NCBI GenBank assembly: GCA_001657385.1
Contig: LYSZ01000009.1
Coordinates: 78,135-142,134 of the forward strand
DNA from: Parvularcula sp. BBD 1991-13
GTDB taxonomy: Bacteria; Pseudomonadota; Alphaproteobacteria; Caulobacterales; Parvularculaceae
Direction: 5' to 3'
Length of the DNA stretch: 64,000 bases
Position 1 is the stretch's first letter; the number at the start of each line of letters is the position of its first letter. This document shows positions 34,719 through 45,145 of the stretch, in pieces. The notes beneath the pieces are model-generated. The model did not search any database, was not told the origin of the DNA, and worked only from the letters and a program-made list of their open reading frames with translations. The position numbers were made by a program, and so were the translations under genes.

Positions 34719-35639
34719 ATGGACGCCAGCGCCCTCGACCAGCTTGTCATCGCCATGGACCCGCGCGCGCAGGCCGCCCTCGCCGCAGCGCTGTTCACCA
34801 TGATGTACGCGATCGCGCTCGGCCTGCGGGTGGATCATTTCTCGTTTCTGCGCTCGGACCCGAAGCATTTCTACGGCGGGCTGGCGGCGCAGATCCTCGC
34901 CCTTCCCGCGCTCACCATCGCCCTCGCCGCGCTCCTGCGGCCGGCGCCGTCCATTGCCCTCGGCATGATCGTGGTCGCCGCCTGTCCCGGCGGGAATGTC
35001 TCGAATTTCATGAGCTACGCGGCCCGCGGCGACGCCGCTTTCTCGGTTTCCCTGACGGCGGCCTCCAGCGTTATCGCCGCCCTGTGGACGCCGGCGGCGA
35101 TCCTGCTGTGGTCGGACCTGTACCCGCCGACGGCCGATCTTCTGGCCGAAATCGATTTCGACCGCGCCGCTTTCGTCTTGCAGACGACCCTCCTGCTCGC
35201 CGCGCCCCTGTCGCTCGGCATGGCGACCGCCTACTGGCGCCGCGACATCGCCGAGAGGGCGCGCAAGCCCCTCGCCTTCGCCGGCGCGGCCGTCCTCGCG
35301 GCCGTGGTGATCCACGGCAGCATCGGGTTCTGGCCTGTCCTGGCCGAGGGATGGGCGCTGATCATGGTTCCCGTCGTCATGCACAATGCGCTCGCCTTCG
35401 TCCTCGGCGCCGGGGCCGGCCGGCTCCTGCGCGCGCCCGCGGCGCGGCGCCGCTCGCTGGCGCTTGAGGTCGGCATCCAGAACGCCGGGCTCGCCATCGT
35501 TCTTCTCGTCGCGCCGTTGCAGGGCCTCGGCGGGGCCGCCGCCATCGCCGCTGTATGGGGCGTTTGGCACCTCTTTTCGGGAAGCGCTATGGTGGCGCTC
35601 TACCGTTTCATCGACCGAAGAAAGGAGCGCGCCTTATGA
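34719..35639 (+). CDS. bile acid:sodium symporter family permease
   Basis: 306 residues, nine to ten membrane helices. ACPGGNVSNFMSYAARGDAAFSVSLTAAS and the C-terminal EVGIQNAGLAIVL are the BASS-family signatures (two crossing helices that bind sodium). The substrate is not bile acid in most bacteria; pantoate, pyruvate and organic anions are known for relatives. The stop overlaps the amidohydrolase start by 4 bases, so the two products likely work together. The ATG at 34719 has ggga upstream. Confidence 0.88.
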   Translation: MDASALDQLVIAMDPRAQAALAAALFTMMYAIALGLRVDHFSFLRSDPKHFYGGLAAQILALPALTIALAALLRPAPSIALGMIVVAACPGGNVSNFMSYAARGDAAFSVSLTAASSVIAALWTPAAILLWSDLYPPTADLLAEIDFDRAAFVLQTTLLLAAPLSLGMATAYWRRDIAERARKPLAFAGAAVLAAVVIHGSIGFWPVLAEGWALIMVPVVMHNALAFVLGAGAGRLLRAPAARRRSLALEVGIQNAGLAIVLLVAPLQGLGGAAAIAAVWGVWHLFSGSAMVALYRFIDRRKERAL

Positions 35640-37387
35640 GCTTCGACGTCAAGATAACGGGCGGCCTTCTTTATGACGGCGACGGCGGCGCGCCCGTGCG
35701 CGCCGATATCGGCGTCAGGGAAGGACGCATCGCGGAGATCGGCGCCTGCGCCGCGGCGGCGGACCGGGTGATCGACGCCGACGGCGCGATCGTCGCGCCC
35801 GGCTTCATCGATCTGCACACCCATTACGACGGCCAGGCGTCCTGGGACGAGGAACTGAAACCCTCCGTCAATCACGGCGTGACGACCGTCCTCATGGGCA
35901 ATTGCGGCGTCGGCTTCGCCCCGGTGCGCAAGACCGATCACGACCGCCTGATCCGCCTGATGGAGGGCGTGGAGGATATTCCGGGCACGGCCCTGCACGA
36001 AGGCTTGCGCTGGGGCTGGGAGAGTTTCGCGGAATACATGGACGCCCTCGACGCCATGCCGCACACGATCGATTTCGCGGTCATGGCGCCGCACGACCCG
36101 GTGCGCGTCTATGCGATGGGCGAACGGGCGAGCGCCTTCGAGCCGTCCACGGACGACGACATCGCCATGATGCGCGCGCTTGTGAGCGAGGCGCTGGACG
36201 CAGGCGCGGCGGGCTTTTCCATTGGGCGCACCGACGTTCATCGCACCGCGGACGGCGACTGGACGCCGAGCGCGGAAGCCAGCGTAAAGGAACTGACGGG
36301 CGTCGCCGAGGCGTTCAGGGGACGCGACAGGGGCGTGATGCAGATCGTCTGCGACTTCAATCTGGAGCGCGAGGGCGATCAGTTCGACGAGGAGTTCGCC
36401 GTTATCGAGGCCTTCGTACGCGCCGGGGGGCGGCCCGCCTCGATCTCGCTGATGCAGCGGGACATGGCGCCGGACCAGTGGCGGCGGATTCTTCGGTCTA
36501 CGGAACGCCTCAACGCGGACGGCGTCGATTTCCGGGTGCAGGTCGCGCCGCGCGCCATCGGGGTTTTCAACGGCCTGCAATGCACCTTCCATCCGCTGAT
36601 GGCGCAGCCGAGCTACATCGCCATCAAGGACAGGCCGCTGGCGGAACGCGTCGCGATCATGCGCGATCCGTCCTTCCGGGAAAAATGCCTTGCCGAAACG
36701 CCGGTCAGGCTGGCGGGAGAAGGCTCGTCCGTACCGCCCATCGCCGACACCATGATCGCCGCCATCGAACTGGTGGCGAACAAACTCTTCCGCCTTGGAG
36801 AAACGCCGGATTATGAGCAGCCCGCGGCGCAATCCCTCGGCGAGGAAGCGCGGCGCGACGGCGTTTGCGCCATGGAAAAGCTCTATGACGTCATGCTGGA
36901 GCGCGACGGACGCCAGCTCATCTATTTTCCGATCTACAACTACACCGAGTTCAACTACGAAAACGTCCGCACCATGCTGACCCACCCCAACGCCATGCTC
37001 GGCCTGTCCGACGGCGGCGCCCATGTGGGCACGATCTGCGACGCAAGCTTTCCGACTTATCTCCTCAGCCACTGGTGCCGCGACCGCGATCACGGACAGA
37101 TCCCGCTCGCCCGCGCGATCCGGATGCTCACCGCCGACGCCGCGGACTATCTCGGGCTTGCCGACCGCGGACGGCTGACAGTCGGCGCGCGGGCCGACAT
37201 CAACGTCATCGACCATGACACCTTACGCCTCGGCGCGCCGGAGATGATCCGCGATTTGCCCGCGGGCGGACAGCGCCTCGTCCAGCCGGTCAGCGGCTAT
37301 CGCGCGACGCTGGTCGCCGGAGCGCCGGTCATCGTCAACGATCAGGTCACGGACGCGCGGCCCGGACGGCTGGTGCGGTTCAACTAG
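35636..37387 (+). CDS. N-acyl-D-amino-acid deacylase-like amidohydrolase
   Basis: 583 residues of the amidohydrolase-3 group. The metal-site motif is FIDLHTHYDGQASWDEEL, followed by NHGVTTVLMGNCGVGFAPVRK, and the C-terminal DGGAHVG and GARADINVID motifs are present. The usual substrates of this branch are N-acyl-D-amino acids, but many relatives are of unknown specificity. Ribosome site aaaggag lies upstream of the ATG at 35636, which overlaps the transporter stop. Next in the operon is an iron alcohol dehydrogenase. Confidence 0.88.
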   Translation: MSFDVKITGGLLYDGDGGAPVRADIGVREGRIAEIGACAAAADRVIDADGAIVAPGFIDLHTHYDGQASWDEELKPSVNHGVTTVLMGNCGVGFAPVRKTDHDRLIRLMEGVEDIPGTALHEGLRWGWESFAEYMDALDAMPHTIDFAVMAPHDPVRVYAMGERASAFEPSTDDDIAMMRALVSEALDAGAAGFSIGRTDVHRTADGDWTPSAEASVKELTGVAEAFRGRDRGVMQIVCDFNLEREGDQFDEEFAVIEAFVRAGGRPASISLMQRDMAPDQWRRILRSTERLNADGVDFRVQVAPRAIGVFNGLQCTFHPLMAQPSYIAIKDRPLAERVAIMRDPSFREKCLAETPVRLAGEGSSVPPIADTMIAAIELVANKLFRLGETPDYEQPAAQSLGEEARRDGVCAMEKLYDVMLERDGRQLIYFPIYNYTEFNYENVRTMLTHPNAMLGLSDGGAHVGTICDASFPTYLLSHWCRDRDHGQIPLARAIRMLTADAADYLGLADRGRLTVGARADINVIDHDTLRLGAPEMIRDLPAGGQRLVQPVSGYRATLVAGAPVIVNDQVTDARPGRLVRFN

Positions 37388-37398
37388 GCCGTCACGTT

Positions 37399-38526
37399 AT
37401 GAACTTCGCTTTCGACACCGTCCCGAACATCCTCTTCGAAACCGGGGCCGCGGCGCGCCTCGGCGACATCGTCCGTCCCCGCATGAAGCGGCCCGCCTTC
37501 GTCACCGACAAGGGGGTGGTCGCCGCCGGGCTGACCGAAGCGGCCCTCGCGAGCCTCGACAGGGCGGGCCTCGACGCGATCCTGATCGACACGATCGAAG
37601 CGGACCCGCCCGCCGCCGTCGTCAAGGCCGCGGTCGACGCCGCGACGGCTCACGGGGCCGACGGCGTGATCGGCTTCGGCGGCGGCTCGTCCATGGACAC
37701 GGCGAAAATCATCGCGGTGCTGATCAAGTCGGCGCAGCGTCTCGAAGACATATACGGCATGGACAATGTCGAGGGCGCGCGCAGCCCCCTGATCCTGGCG
37801 CCGACGACCGCCGGCACCGGTTCGGAAGTCACCAACATCGCCGTCATCACGACGCAGGACGATCAGAAAACCGGCATTGTCGCGCCGCAGCTTTACGCCG
37901 ACATGGCGCTGCTCGACGCCGCGCTGACCCTTTCCATGCCCCGCCATGTGACGGCGGCGACGGGCGTCGACGCCATGGTTCACGCGATTGAGGCGTATAC
38001 GACGAAACTGAAAAAGAACCCGATTTCCGACGCGCTGGCGACGAAGGCGCTGGCCCTGTTGTCGTCGAACATCGTGCGCGCCTGCGAGACGCCGGACGAC
38101 CTCGCCGCGCGCGAAGCGATGCTGCTCGGCGCCATGCTCGCCGGACAGGCCTTCGCCAACGCTCCCTGCGCGGCGGTGCACGCCCTCGCCTATCCCCTGG
38201 GCGTTCATTTCCACGTGCCCCACGGCCTCGCCAATTCGCTGATGCTGGCGCCGGTCCTGCGCTTCAACGCGCCGGCGACCGGCGATCTCTATGCGGAGCT
38301 TGGCCCGTGCGTCGGCGCGCGGCCGGACGCGGAAGCTTTCATCGAGACCCTGACGGCCGTCTGCGCGGCGACCGGCGTCAAACAGCGCCTGTCCGAGGTC
38401 GGCGTTTCCCACAACGCCCTGCCCCGTCTCGCCGAGGACGCGGTCAAGATCGAGCGGCTGATGAAGAACAACCCGCGCGAGGTGACCTATGAGGACGCCC
38501 TGCGGCTGTATACGGAGGTTCTCTGA
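37399..38526 (+). CDS. iron-containing alcohol dehydrogenase
   Basis: 375 residues, group III. The nucleotide site [13 protein letters not shown] and [11 protein letters not shown] loop are clear, and the metal ligands fit [20 protein letters not shown] and HVPHGLANS. It oxidises an alcohol or reduces an aldehyde; the substrate is unknown. It lies 11 bases after the amidohydrolase and shares one base with the following thioesterase (tgATGg junction), so the three are very probably co-translated. Confidence 0.92.
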   Translation: MNFAFDTVPNILFETGAAARLGDIVRPRMKRPAFVTDKGVVAAGLTEAALASLDRAGLDAILIDTIEADPPAAVVKAAVDAATAHGADGVIGFGGGSSMDTAKIIAVLIKSAQRLEDIYGMDNVEGARSPLILAPTTAGTGSEVTNIAVITTQDDQKTGIVAPQLYADMALLDAALTLSMPRHVTAATGVDAMVHAIEAYTTKLKKNPISDALATKALALLSSNIVRACETPDDLAAREAMLLGAMLAGQAFANAPCAAVHALAYPLGVHFHVPHGLANSLMLAPVLRFNAPATGDLYAELGPCVGARPDAEAFIETLTAVCAATGVKQRLSEVGVSHNALPRLAEDAVKIERLMKNNPREVTYEDALRLYTEVL

Positions 38527-38981
38527 TGGCGAAGGAACGCGCCGTCCGCGCGGACTACAGGCATCTCGCCCCGATCCAGACCCGCTGGGCGGACAACGAC
38601 ATTTACGGCCACGTGAACAATGTCGTCTATTACAGCTATTTCGACACCATCGTGAACGGCTACCTGGTCGAGGCGGGCGCCCTGGACATGCATGAAGGGG
38701 AAGTCATCGGCCTCGTCGTCGAGACGGGCTGCGCGTATTTCGCCCCCGCGGCCTTTCCCGACGCGCTTGAGGGAGCATTGCGGGTCGCTCATATCGGAAC
38801 GTCCTCGGTGCGCTATGAACTGGCGATTTTCAGGCGCGGCGTGGCGGAAGCTGTCGCAGAAGGGCGCTTTACGCATGTTTACGTCAATCGCGCGACGCGC
38901 CGACCGACGCCCCTGCCTCCGGCTCTGCGCGCCGCCCTGGAGGCGGTGCGCGCAGACGCCGGCCATCCGTCAAACCGTTGA
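38526..38981 (+). CDS. acyl-CoA thioesterase, 4HBT/YbgC-like hotdog
   Basis: 151 residues. [31 protein letters not shown] is the typical 4-hydroxybenzoyl-CoA thioesterase active-site helix with the conserved Asp. It overlaps the dehydrogenase stop. An 81-base gap then separates it from the liu genes, which may have a separate promoter. The substrate is unknown. Confidence 0.88.
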   Translation: MAKERAVRADYRHLAPIQTRWADNDIYGHVNNVVYYSYFDTIVNGYLVEAGALDMHEGEVIGLVVETGCAYFAPAAFPDALEGALRVAHIGTSSVRYELAIFRRGVAEAVAEGRFTHVYVNRATRRPTPLPPALRAALEAVRADAGHPSNR

Positions 38982-39062
38982 AAACAGGCTCGCCTTTTCT
39001 TTCCTTCGACCCTTTGATAGACCCTCCGCAAAAGACAATAAAAGGGGCTGACGGAAACGGTC

Positions 39063-40670
39063 ATGAGCGTCATCGAAAGCAGGATCGACCCCCGTTCGGA
39101 AGGGTTCGCCGCGAACGCCGCGGCGATGCGCGCGCTGGTCGCGACGCTGCGCGAGACCATGGACCGCATCGCCGAGGGCGGGGGCGCGCGATACGCCGAG
39201 CGGCACAAGGCGCGAGGCAAGCTGCTCGCGCGCGAGCGCATCGCCCGTCTTCTCGATCCCGGCGCGCCGTTTCTGGAAATCGGACAGTTCGCCGCATGGG
39301 GAATGTATTCGGGCGACGTCTACGCGGCCGGCGTCATCGCCGGGATCGGCCGCGTGGCCGGCGTTGAATGCATGATCGTCGCCAACGATCCCACCGTCAA
39401 AGGCGGCGCCTATCATCCGATGACCGTGAAAAAGCATCTGCGCGCGCAGGAGATCGCGCAGAAAAACCGTCTGCCGTGCATCTACCTGGTCGAATCCGGC
39501 GGCGCGTTCCTGCCCATGCAGGATGAGGTTTTTCCGGATAAGGACGATTTCGGCCGCATCTTCTACAACCAGGCGCAGATGTCCGCGCAAGGCATTCCCC
39601 AGATCGCCGTCGTCCACGGCAGTTGCACCGCCGGCGGCGCCTATGTGCCCGCCATGTCCGACGAGGCGGTCATCGTCAAGAAACAGGGAACGATCTTTCT
39701 CGGCGGCCCGCCGCTGGTCAAGGCGGCGACCGGCGAAGTGGTGAGCGCGGAAGACCTGGGCGGCGGCGACGTTCACACGCGCGAGTCCGGTGTCGCCGAC
39801 CACCTCGCCGAAGACGACGATCACGCGCTCGGCCTGGCGCGGCGCATCGTCTCCCGGCTCAACTGGACAAAGTCCGTTCCGGTTGCGACCGCCGATCCCG
39901 TCGCGCCGCTTTACGACGCACAGGAACTTTACGGCGTCGTCGAGGCCGACCCGAGAAAACCCTATGACGCGCGCGAGATCATCGCGCGGCTCGTCGACGG
40001 CTCCGCGTTCGACGAATTCAAGCCGCTCTACGGCTCGACGCTGGTGACGGGCTTTGCGCGCCTGCACGGATTCCCCGTCGGCGTTCTCGCCAATAACGGC
40101 ATCCTCTTTTCCGACAGCGCCCTGAAAGGCGCGCATTTCATCGAGCTGTGCGCCCAGCGCAAGACGCCGTTGATCTTTCTACAGAACATTACCGGCTTCA
40201 TGGTCGGCAGGTCGGCTGAGGCGGGCGGCATCGCCAAGGACGGCGCCAAGCTCGTCGCCGCCGTCGCCACCGCCGCGACGCCGAAATTCACCGTCGTCGT
40301 CGGCGGGTCCTACGGCGCGGGCAATTACGGCATGTGCGGGCGGGCCTACGGGCCGCGCTTCATGTTTATGTGGCCGAACGCCCGCATCTCGGTGATGGGC
40401 GGCGAACAGGCGGCCAACGTCCTTGCGACCGTCCGCCGGGACGGCGCCGCGGCGAAAGGCGAGGACTGGCCGGCGGCGGAGGAAGACGCGTTCAAGGCGA
40501 AGATCCGCGCCGACTACGAAGCGCAGGGTTCGCCCTATTACTCTTCCGCCCGGCTCTGGGACGACGGCGTGATCGACCCGGCGCAGACCCGCGACGTTCT
40601 GGGGCTTTGTCTTTCGGCGTCCATGAACGCGCCCATCGAAGAGACGTCCTTCGGCGTCTTCAGGATGTAA
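39063..40670 (+). CDS. liuB: methylcrotonoyl-CoA carboxylase beta subunit
   Basis: Carboxyltransferase of leucine/isovalerate catabolism. 535 residues. It carries [25 protein letters not shown], the acyl-CoA site [14 protein letters not shown], and a second half with [24 protein letters not shown]. This matches the MCC-beta group rather than propionyl- or acetyl-CoA carboxylase; geranyl-CoA carboxylase (AtuC) is the nearest alternative. The neighbours (hydratase, biotin subunit, HMG-CoA lyase) favour LiuB. Confidence 0.93.
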   Translation: MSVIESRIDPRSEGFAANAAAMRALVATLRETMDRIAEGGGARYAERHKARGKLLARERIARLLDPGAPFLEIGQFAAWGMYSGDVYAAGVIAGIGRVAGVECMIVANDPTVKGGAYHPMTVKKHLRAQEIAQKNRLPCIYLVESGGAFLPMQDEVFPDKDDFGRIFYNQAQMSAQGIPQIAVVHGSCTAGGAYVPAMSDEAVIVKKQGTIFLGGPPLVKAATGEVVSAEDLGGGDVHTRESGVADHLAEDDDHALGLARRIVSRLNWTKSVPVATADPVAPLYDAQELYGVVEADPRKPYDAREIIARLVDGSAFDEFKPLYGSTLVTGFARLHGFPVGVLANNGILFSDSALKGAHFIELCAQRKTPLIFLQNITGFMVGRSAEAGGIAKDGAKLVAAVATAATPKFTVVVGGSYGAGNYGMCGRAYGPRFMFMWPNARISVMGGEQAANVLATVRRDGAAAKGEDWPAAEEDAFKAKIRADYEAQGSPYYSSARLWDDGVIDPAQTRDVLGLCLSASMNAPIEETSFGVFRM

Positions 40671-40681
40671 GGATTGATCAG

Positions 40682-41473
40682 ATGACAGAACAGGTTCTCA
40701 TCACCACCATCGACAGCCGGGGCGTCGCGCGCCTTACCCTTAACCGTCCCGACGTGCGCAACGCCTTCAATGAAGAAATGATCCATCAGATCTGCGACGC
40801 CGTCGGCCGGTTCAACAACGACCCCAATGTCCGCGCCGTGGTGATGACCGGCGCGGGCGGCGCCTTTTCCGCCGGCGCGGACCTCAACATGATGCAGCAG
40901 GCGGCGAGTTACTCTCCCGCGGAGAACAAGGACGACGCCCGCCGCCTCGCGCATATGCTCCAGGCGATCTATCACTCGCCGAAACCGACCGTGGCGCTGG
41001 TCAACGGTCCGGCCATGGGCGGCGGGCTCGGCCTCGTCGCCGCCTGCGACATTGCGATCGGCGCGGAGGAAGCGTTCTTCGCCCTGACCGAGGTGCGGCT
41101 CGGCCTGATCCCGGCGGTGATCTCGCCTTTCGTCGTACACGCCATCGGCATGCGCCAGGCGCGGCGGTATTTTCTGACCGGGGAACGGTTCGACGCTGGC
41201 GCGGCCGAGGCGATGGGCCTTCTGCATATGCGCGCCCCCGCGGCCGATCTGGGCGACGCCCTGGAAGCGGTTCTGGCAAATCTCCTGAAGGGCGCGCCGG
41301 AAGCGCAGTTCGAGGCGAAAGAGCTTATCCGCCGGGTGAAATACGAACACATCAATGAGAACCTGCTGAACGACGTCGCGGAGCGGATCGCCCGGCGCCG
41401 GGCCAGCGCCGAGGGCAAGGAGGGCGTGGCGGCCTTCCTCGAAAAACGCAGCCCGGCCTGGCGCGACAACTGA
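40682..41473 (+). CDS. liuC: methylglutaconyl-CoA hydratase (enoyl-CoA hydratase family)
   Basis: 263 residues of the crotonase fold. It has the oxyanion-hole segment AGGAFSAGADLNMMQ and GPAMGGGLGLVAACDIAIG with ALTEVRLGLIPAVISPFVV, where the catalytic Glu follows the pattern of 3-methylglutaconyl-CoA hydratases. The ATG at 40682 lies 12 bases after liuB. The next gene begins one base after its stop. Confidence 0.9.
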   Translation: MTEQVLITTIDSRGVARLTLNRPDVRNAFNEEMIHQICDAVGRFNNDPNVRAVVMTGAGGAFSAGADLNMMQQAASYSPAENKDDARRLAHMLQAIYHSPKPTVALVNGPAMGGGLGLVAACDIAIGAEEAFFALTEVRLGLIPAVISPFVVHAIGMRQARRYFLTGERFDAGAAEAMGLLHMRAPAADLGDALEAVLANLLKGAPEAQFEAKELIRRVKYEHINENLLNDVAERIARRRASAEGKEGVAAFLEKRSPAWRDN

Positions 41474-41474
41474 C

Positions 41475-43490
41475 ATGTTCAAGAAAATCCTTATCGCCAA
41501 TCGTGGGGAAATCGCCGTCCGCATCGCGCGCACGGCCCGGCGCATGGGCGTTGAGACGGTTGCGGTCTATTCGGATGCGGACAAAGGGGCGCCTCATATG
41601 CGCGCCTGCGACGAAGCCGTCCGCATCGGCCCGGCGCCGGCGGCGGAAAGTTATCTGAAGGCGGACGCGATCGTTGACGCCGTCAACCGGACGGGCGCTG
41701 AGGCGGTTCACCCCGGCTACGGCTTCCTGTCGGAGAACGCCGATTTCGCCGACCGGCTGGAACAGGCCGGGACCGTCTTTATCGGCCCGGCGGCGGAAAC
41801 GATCCGCGCCATGGGCTCGAAATCGGCGGCGAAAGACCTGATGGAGGCGGCGGGCGTGCCGACGACGCCCGGTTATCAGGGAGCGGATCAGTCCCTGGAG
41901 ACCTTCCGCGCAGAAGCGCGCCGCATCGGGTACCCGGTGCTGTTGAAGGCGACGGCGGGGGGCGGCGGCAAAGGGATGCGCCTCGTCGAACGGGAAAGCG
42001 AGCTGGAAGATGCGCTGGAGTCGGCCCGGCGCGAAGCCGCGTCGGCGTTCGGCGACGACCGTTTCCTGATCGAAAAATACATCGCGCGCGCGCGTCACCT
42101 GGAAGTGCAGGTCTTCGGCGACGGCCGGGGCGGGATCGTGCATCTTTTCGAACGCGACTGCTCGGTACAAAGGCGGCATCAGAAAGTGATCGAGGAAGCG
42201 CCGGCGCCGAACCTGCCTGCTCATGTGCGCCGGAACCTGTTGCAGGCCGGCGTCAATGCTGGCCGGGCGGTCGGCTATCGCGGCGCGGGAACGGTGGAGT
42301 TTCTCTATGACGAGAAGGAAGAAGCCGTTTACTTCATGGAAATGAACACGCGGCTTCAGGTCGAACATCCGGTTTCGGAGATGATCACCGGCCTCGATTT
42401 CGTCGAATGGCAGTTGCGCATCGCCGCGGGCGAGGCCCTGCCCCTGGCGCAGGAGGCGATTACCGAACATGGCTGGGCCTTCGAGGCCCGTCTCTATGCA
42501 GAAAATCCGGACCAGGATTTCGCACCGTCGACCGGGGCGCTGACGACGCTGCGCCTGCCTTACGAACATGCGCGCATCGATTCCGGCGTCGAGCAGGGTC
42601 AGGCGATTACGCCCTATTACGACCCGATGATCGCCAAGCTCGTCACGCGGGGCGAAACCCGGGAAGAGGCGCTCGCGGCCATGCGCGCCACGCTCATGCG
42701 GACCCGCGTCGCTGGACTGGAAACCAACGCCAGTTTTCTCCACGCCCTCGCCGCCGCGCCGGCCTTCGCCGCCGGGGAGATTTCAACGCGGTTTATCGAC
42801 GATCATCGCGACGCCCTGTTCGAGGCCGCCGGGGCCGGTCCGGCCGTCTGGGCGGCGGCGGCGCTGTGGAAACGGGCGCGGCGCCCCGGCCCGGCGCGCG
42901 ATCCCTGGACATCGCTTGCGGGCTTCAGGCTGAACCGTCCGTATCATGAAATTCTCTGGATCCAGTATGAGGGCGCGCCGGCGCTGTTGCGGCTGCATGA
43001 GACGGCGGACGGCTTCGATGCGGTCCTCGAACCGGATGCGGGCGCGGCCGCGCGCCGCGAAGGCCGCCCGCAGCAGGCGCCGATTGCGTTTTCCTTTTCC
43101 GGCGAAGCCCGGGACGGCGACATCTCCCTCACCGTCGACGGCGACGCCGTAAGCGCGTTCGCCGCGCCCCACGGCCGAGAGGATACGCTGCGCGTGTGGA
43201 TCGGAGCGCGCTGCCACGACGTTGTTTTTCCGGACCCGCTTGCGGGGCTATCGGCGCACCCTTCCAGCGAAGGGTCCCTCACGGCGCCCATGCCGGGCGT
43301 CGTCACCGTTCTTTCGGCGCGGCCGGGCGAGACCGTGGCCGCCGGCGCGACGCTGCTGGTCATGGAAGCGATGAAAATGGAGCACGCGGTCAAGGCGCCC
43401 TATGACGGCGTCGTCAAGGCGTTCCGGTTTCAGCCGGGCGATCAGGTCAATGACGGCGACCTTCTGGTGGAATTTGAGGAAAACGCCTGA
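41475..43490 (+). CDS. liuD: methylcrotonoyl-CoA carboxylase alpha (biotin) subunit
   Basis: 671 residues. The biotin carboxylase half starts MFKKILIANRGEIAVRIARTARRMG. The ATP-grasp region holds GGGGKGMRLV and the residues ERDCSVQRRHQKVIEEAP. The C-terminus carries the biotinyl domain, where Lys634 in EAMKMEH is the biotin attachment site. It forms the holoenzyme with LiuB. Confidence 0.94.
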   Translation: MFKKILIANRGEIAVRIARTARRMGVETVAVYSDADKGAPHMRACDEAVRIGPAPAAESYLKADAIVDAVNRTGAEAVHPGYGFLSENADFADRLEQAGTVFIGPAAETIRAMGSKSAAKDLMEAAGVPTTPGYQGADQSLETFRAEARRIGYPVLLKATAGGGGKGMRLVERESELEDALESARREAASAFGDDRFLIEKYIARARHLEVQVFGDGRGGIVHLFERDCSVQRRHQKVIEEAPAPNLPAHVRRNLLQAGVNAGRAVGYRGAGTVEFLYDEKEEAVYFMEMNTRLQVEHPVSEMITGLDFVEWQLRIAAGEALPLAQEAITEHGWAFEARLYAENPDQDFAPSTGALTTLRLPYEHARIDSGVEQGQAITPYYDPMIAKLVTRGETREEALAAMRATLMRTRVAGLETNASFLHALAAAPAFAAGEISTRFIDDHRDALFEAAGAGPAVWAAAALWKRARRPGPARDPWTSLAGFRLNRPYHEILWIQYEGAPALLRLHETADGFDAVLEPDAGAAARREGRPQQAPIAFSFSGEARDGDISLTVDGDAVSAFAAPHGREDTLRVWIGARCHDVVFPDPLAGLSAHPSSEGSLTAPMPGVVTVLSARPGETVAAGATLLVMEAMKMEHAVKAPYDGVVKAFRFQPGDQVNDGDLLVEFEENA

Positions 43491-43502
43491 AGCGGGAGCG
43501 CC

Positions 43503-43958
43503 ATGCCGATAGCGGTCAGGATAGAAGCTATCTACCCGGAAGATCCGGACGCGGTCTTCAGGTCCGCGCTGCGCTATGACGAGCTGGCCGAGGCGATGGC
43601 GGATATCGCCGCATACGAAGGACTGCCGCCGGGGGAGGCCCGCGAGGGGCAGACCTTCGACGTGATCGTGACCATGTGGGGCCGGATGAAGAACCCACCG
43701 CATACGATCCATGTGGCCGCCCGCGATGACGCGGCCCGGCTCCTGGAAAGCCGCGAGCATAGTGACATGATCGCCCGCTGGGATCATCGCCTTCAGGTCG
43801 TGGCCGACCGGCAAGGCGCGCGCTGGATCGACGAGATCACGATCGACGCCGGCTGGCGCACCATTGGCGCGGCGATGTTCGCAACCTATGTCTACAAGAC
43901 GCGCCATAAAAAGCGCAACGCCCTGAAAATTGACTGGAGCCGGAGGAAGGTCGCGTGA
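43503..43958 (+). CDS. SRPBCC-like protein inside the liu operon
   Basis: 151 residues, basic C-terminus ([19 protein letters not shown]). The strand-helix pattern resembles the START/SRPBCC hydrophobic-ligand fold ([49 protein letters not shown]), but no family can be named with confidence. It sits between liuD and liuE, with the following start overlapping its stop, so it is probably made with the pathway enzymes. Whether it handles a pathway intermediate is unknown. Confidence 0.6.
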   Translation: MPIAVRIEAIYPEDPDAVFRSALRYDELAEAMADIAAYEGLPPGEAREGQTFDVIVTMWGRMKNPPHTIHVAARDDAARLLESREHSDMIARWDHRLQVVADRQGARWIDEITIDAGWRTIGAAMFATYVYKTRHKKRNALKIDWSRRKVA

Positions 43959-44872
43959 TGTCTGATCATGTCTCTATTGTCGAGGTCGGCCCGCGCGACG
44001 GGTTACAGAACGAGGCGCAAACCGTCAGTGTCGAGACGAAAACGGCGTTGATCGAAAAGCTTGTCGCGGCGGGTCTCAAGACCGTCGAGGCCGGCGCCTT
44101 CGTTTCGCCGAAATGGGTGCCGCAGATGGCCTCCTCCGACGCGGTGCTGGCGCGGATCGACCGCAGGCAAGGCGTCTCCTACCCGGTGCTGACGCCCAAT
44201 ATGAAGGGCTACGAAGGCGCGAGAGCCGTGCAGGCCGACACGGTCGCGGTGTTCGGCGCTGCGTCGGAGAGCTTCAGCCGGAAGAACATCAACGCCTCGA
44301 TCGAGGAAAGCCTTGAGCGGTTCCGCCCCGTGACGGAAGCGGCGAAGGCGGACGGCGTGCGGGTTCGCGGCTATGTCTCCTGCGTCCTCGGCTGTCCGTA
44401 TGAAGGCAAGGTGGCGCTGGCCGACGTGGCGCGCGTCGTCGAGGCGCTTTACGCCATGGGGTGCTATGAAATATCCCTCGGCGACACCATCGGCGTCGGG
44501 ACGGCGCGCGAAACGCGGGCGATGATCCGCGCCGTCGCCGGCGTCGTTCCCGTCGATGCTCTCGCCGGGCATTTTCACGACACCTACGGTCAGGCCGTGG
44601 CCAATGTCTACGCTGCGCTGGAGGAAGGCGTCCGGGTCTTCGATTCCTCCGTGTCCGGATTGGGCGGATGCCCCTACGCGCCCGGCGCGTCCGGCAACGC
44701 GGCGACCGAGGACATCGTTTACATGCTGGAGGGATCCGGCTTCGACACCGGCGTCGATCTCGACGCCCTTGTCGAGATCAGCCTGTGGATCTCCGGCGCG
44801 CTTGGCCGCCGGCCGGGTTCAAAGGCGACCCTCGCCCGGTCAGCCCGGTCCATCAGCACAGCCCGGCCCTGA
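43958..44872 (+). CDS. liuE: hydroxymethylglutaryl-CoA lyase
   Basis: Last step of leucine degradation, giving acetoacetate and acetyl-CoA. 304 residues. The family start [19 protein letters not shown], the segment [13 protein letters not shown] and the catalytic loop [14 protein letters not shown] with Cys238 are clear. Ribosome site ggaggaagg lies upstream of the ATG at 43958; a GTG at 43955 is also in frame. It ends 16 bases before the stop of the convergent DUF2061 gene. Confidence 0.94.
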   Translation: MSDHVSIVEVGPRDGLQNEAQTVSVETKTALIEKLVAAGLKTVEAGAFVSPKWVPQMASSDAVLARIDRRQGVSYPVLTPNMKGYEGARAVQADTVAVFGAASESFSRKNINASIEESLERFRPVTEAAKADGVRVRGYVSCVLGCPYEGKVALADVARVVEALYAMGCYEISLGDTIGVGTARETRAMIRAVAGVVPVDALAGHFHDTYGQAVANVYAALEEGVRVFDSSVSGLGGCPYAPGASGNAATEDIVYMLEGSGFDTGVDLDALVEISLWISGALGRRPGSKATLARSARSISTARP

Positions 44873-44888
44873 GCCGCGCGGCGCCGCC

Positions 44889-45083
44889 TCAGGCGATTCC
44901 GCCGGCCGGCGCGCGCGCCCACGCCCTTTCGTGCAGGGCGTAGGCGATGGTCTGGATGAAAGGCTCCAGCACGCCGATGCCGATGGCCGCCGCCCAACTC
45001 TGGGTGACGGCGTAGGCCACGGTCACCGCCACACAAAAATGCATGACGCCGTAGCTGGTTGTTTTCAAAGCCATTTTATTCAT
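44889..45083 (-). CDS. DUF2061 small membrane protein
   Basis: 64 residues: an N-terminal segment KTTSYGVMHFCVAVTVAYAV, a second hydrophobic stretch AAAIGIGVLEPFIQTIAYAL and the conserved tail HERAW. This matches the DUF2061 family (unknown function). The ATG at 45083 has ggggag 8 bases upstream. A near-perfect Fur-type palindrome lies 44-62 bases upstream, so expression is probably iron-responsive. Confidence 0.88.
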   Translation of the reverse strand: MNKMALKTTSYGVMHFCVAVTVAYAVTQSWAAAIGIGVLEPFIQTIAYALHERAWARAPAGGIA

Positions 45084-45126
45084 CGATACTGCTCCCCGGA
45101 GACGGTTCCGCGACCATAGAAGTAAT

Positions 45127-45145
45127 ATTGATAATCATTATCAAT
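45127..45145. promoter_or_regulatory. Fur-type operator upstream of DUF2061 gene
   Basis: attgataatcattatcaat is a symmetrical 19-base palindrome with the core tgataat-c-attatca, the classic 7-1-7 Fur site. It lies 44 bases upstream of the 45083 start. No plus-strand gene follows it, so DUF2061 is the only candidate target. Confidence 0.8.
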
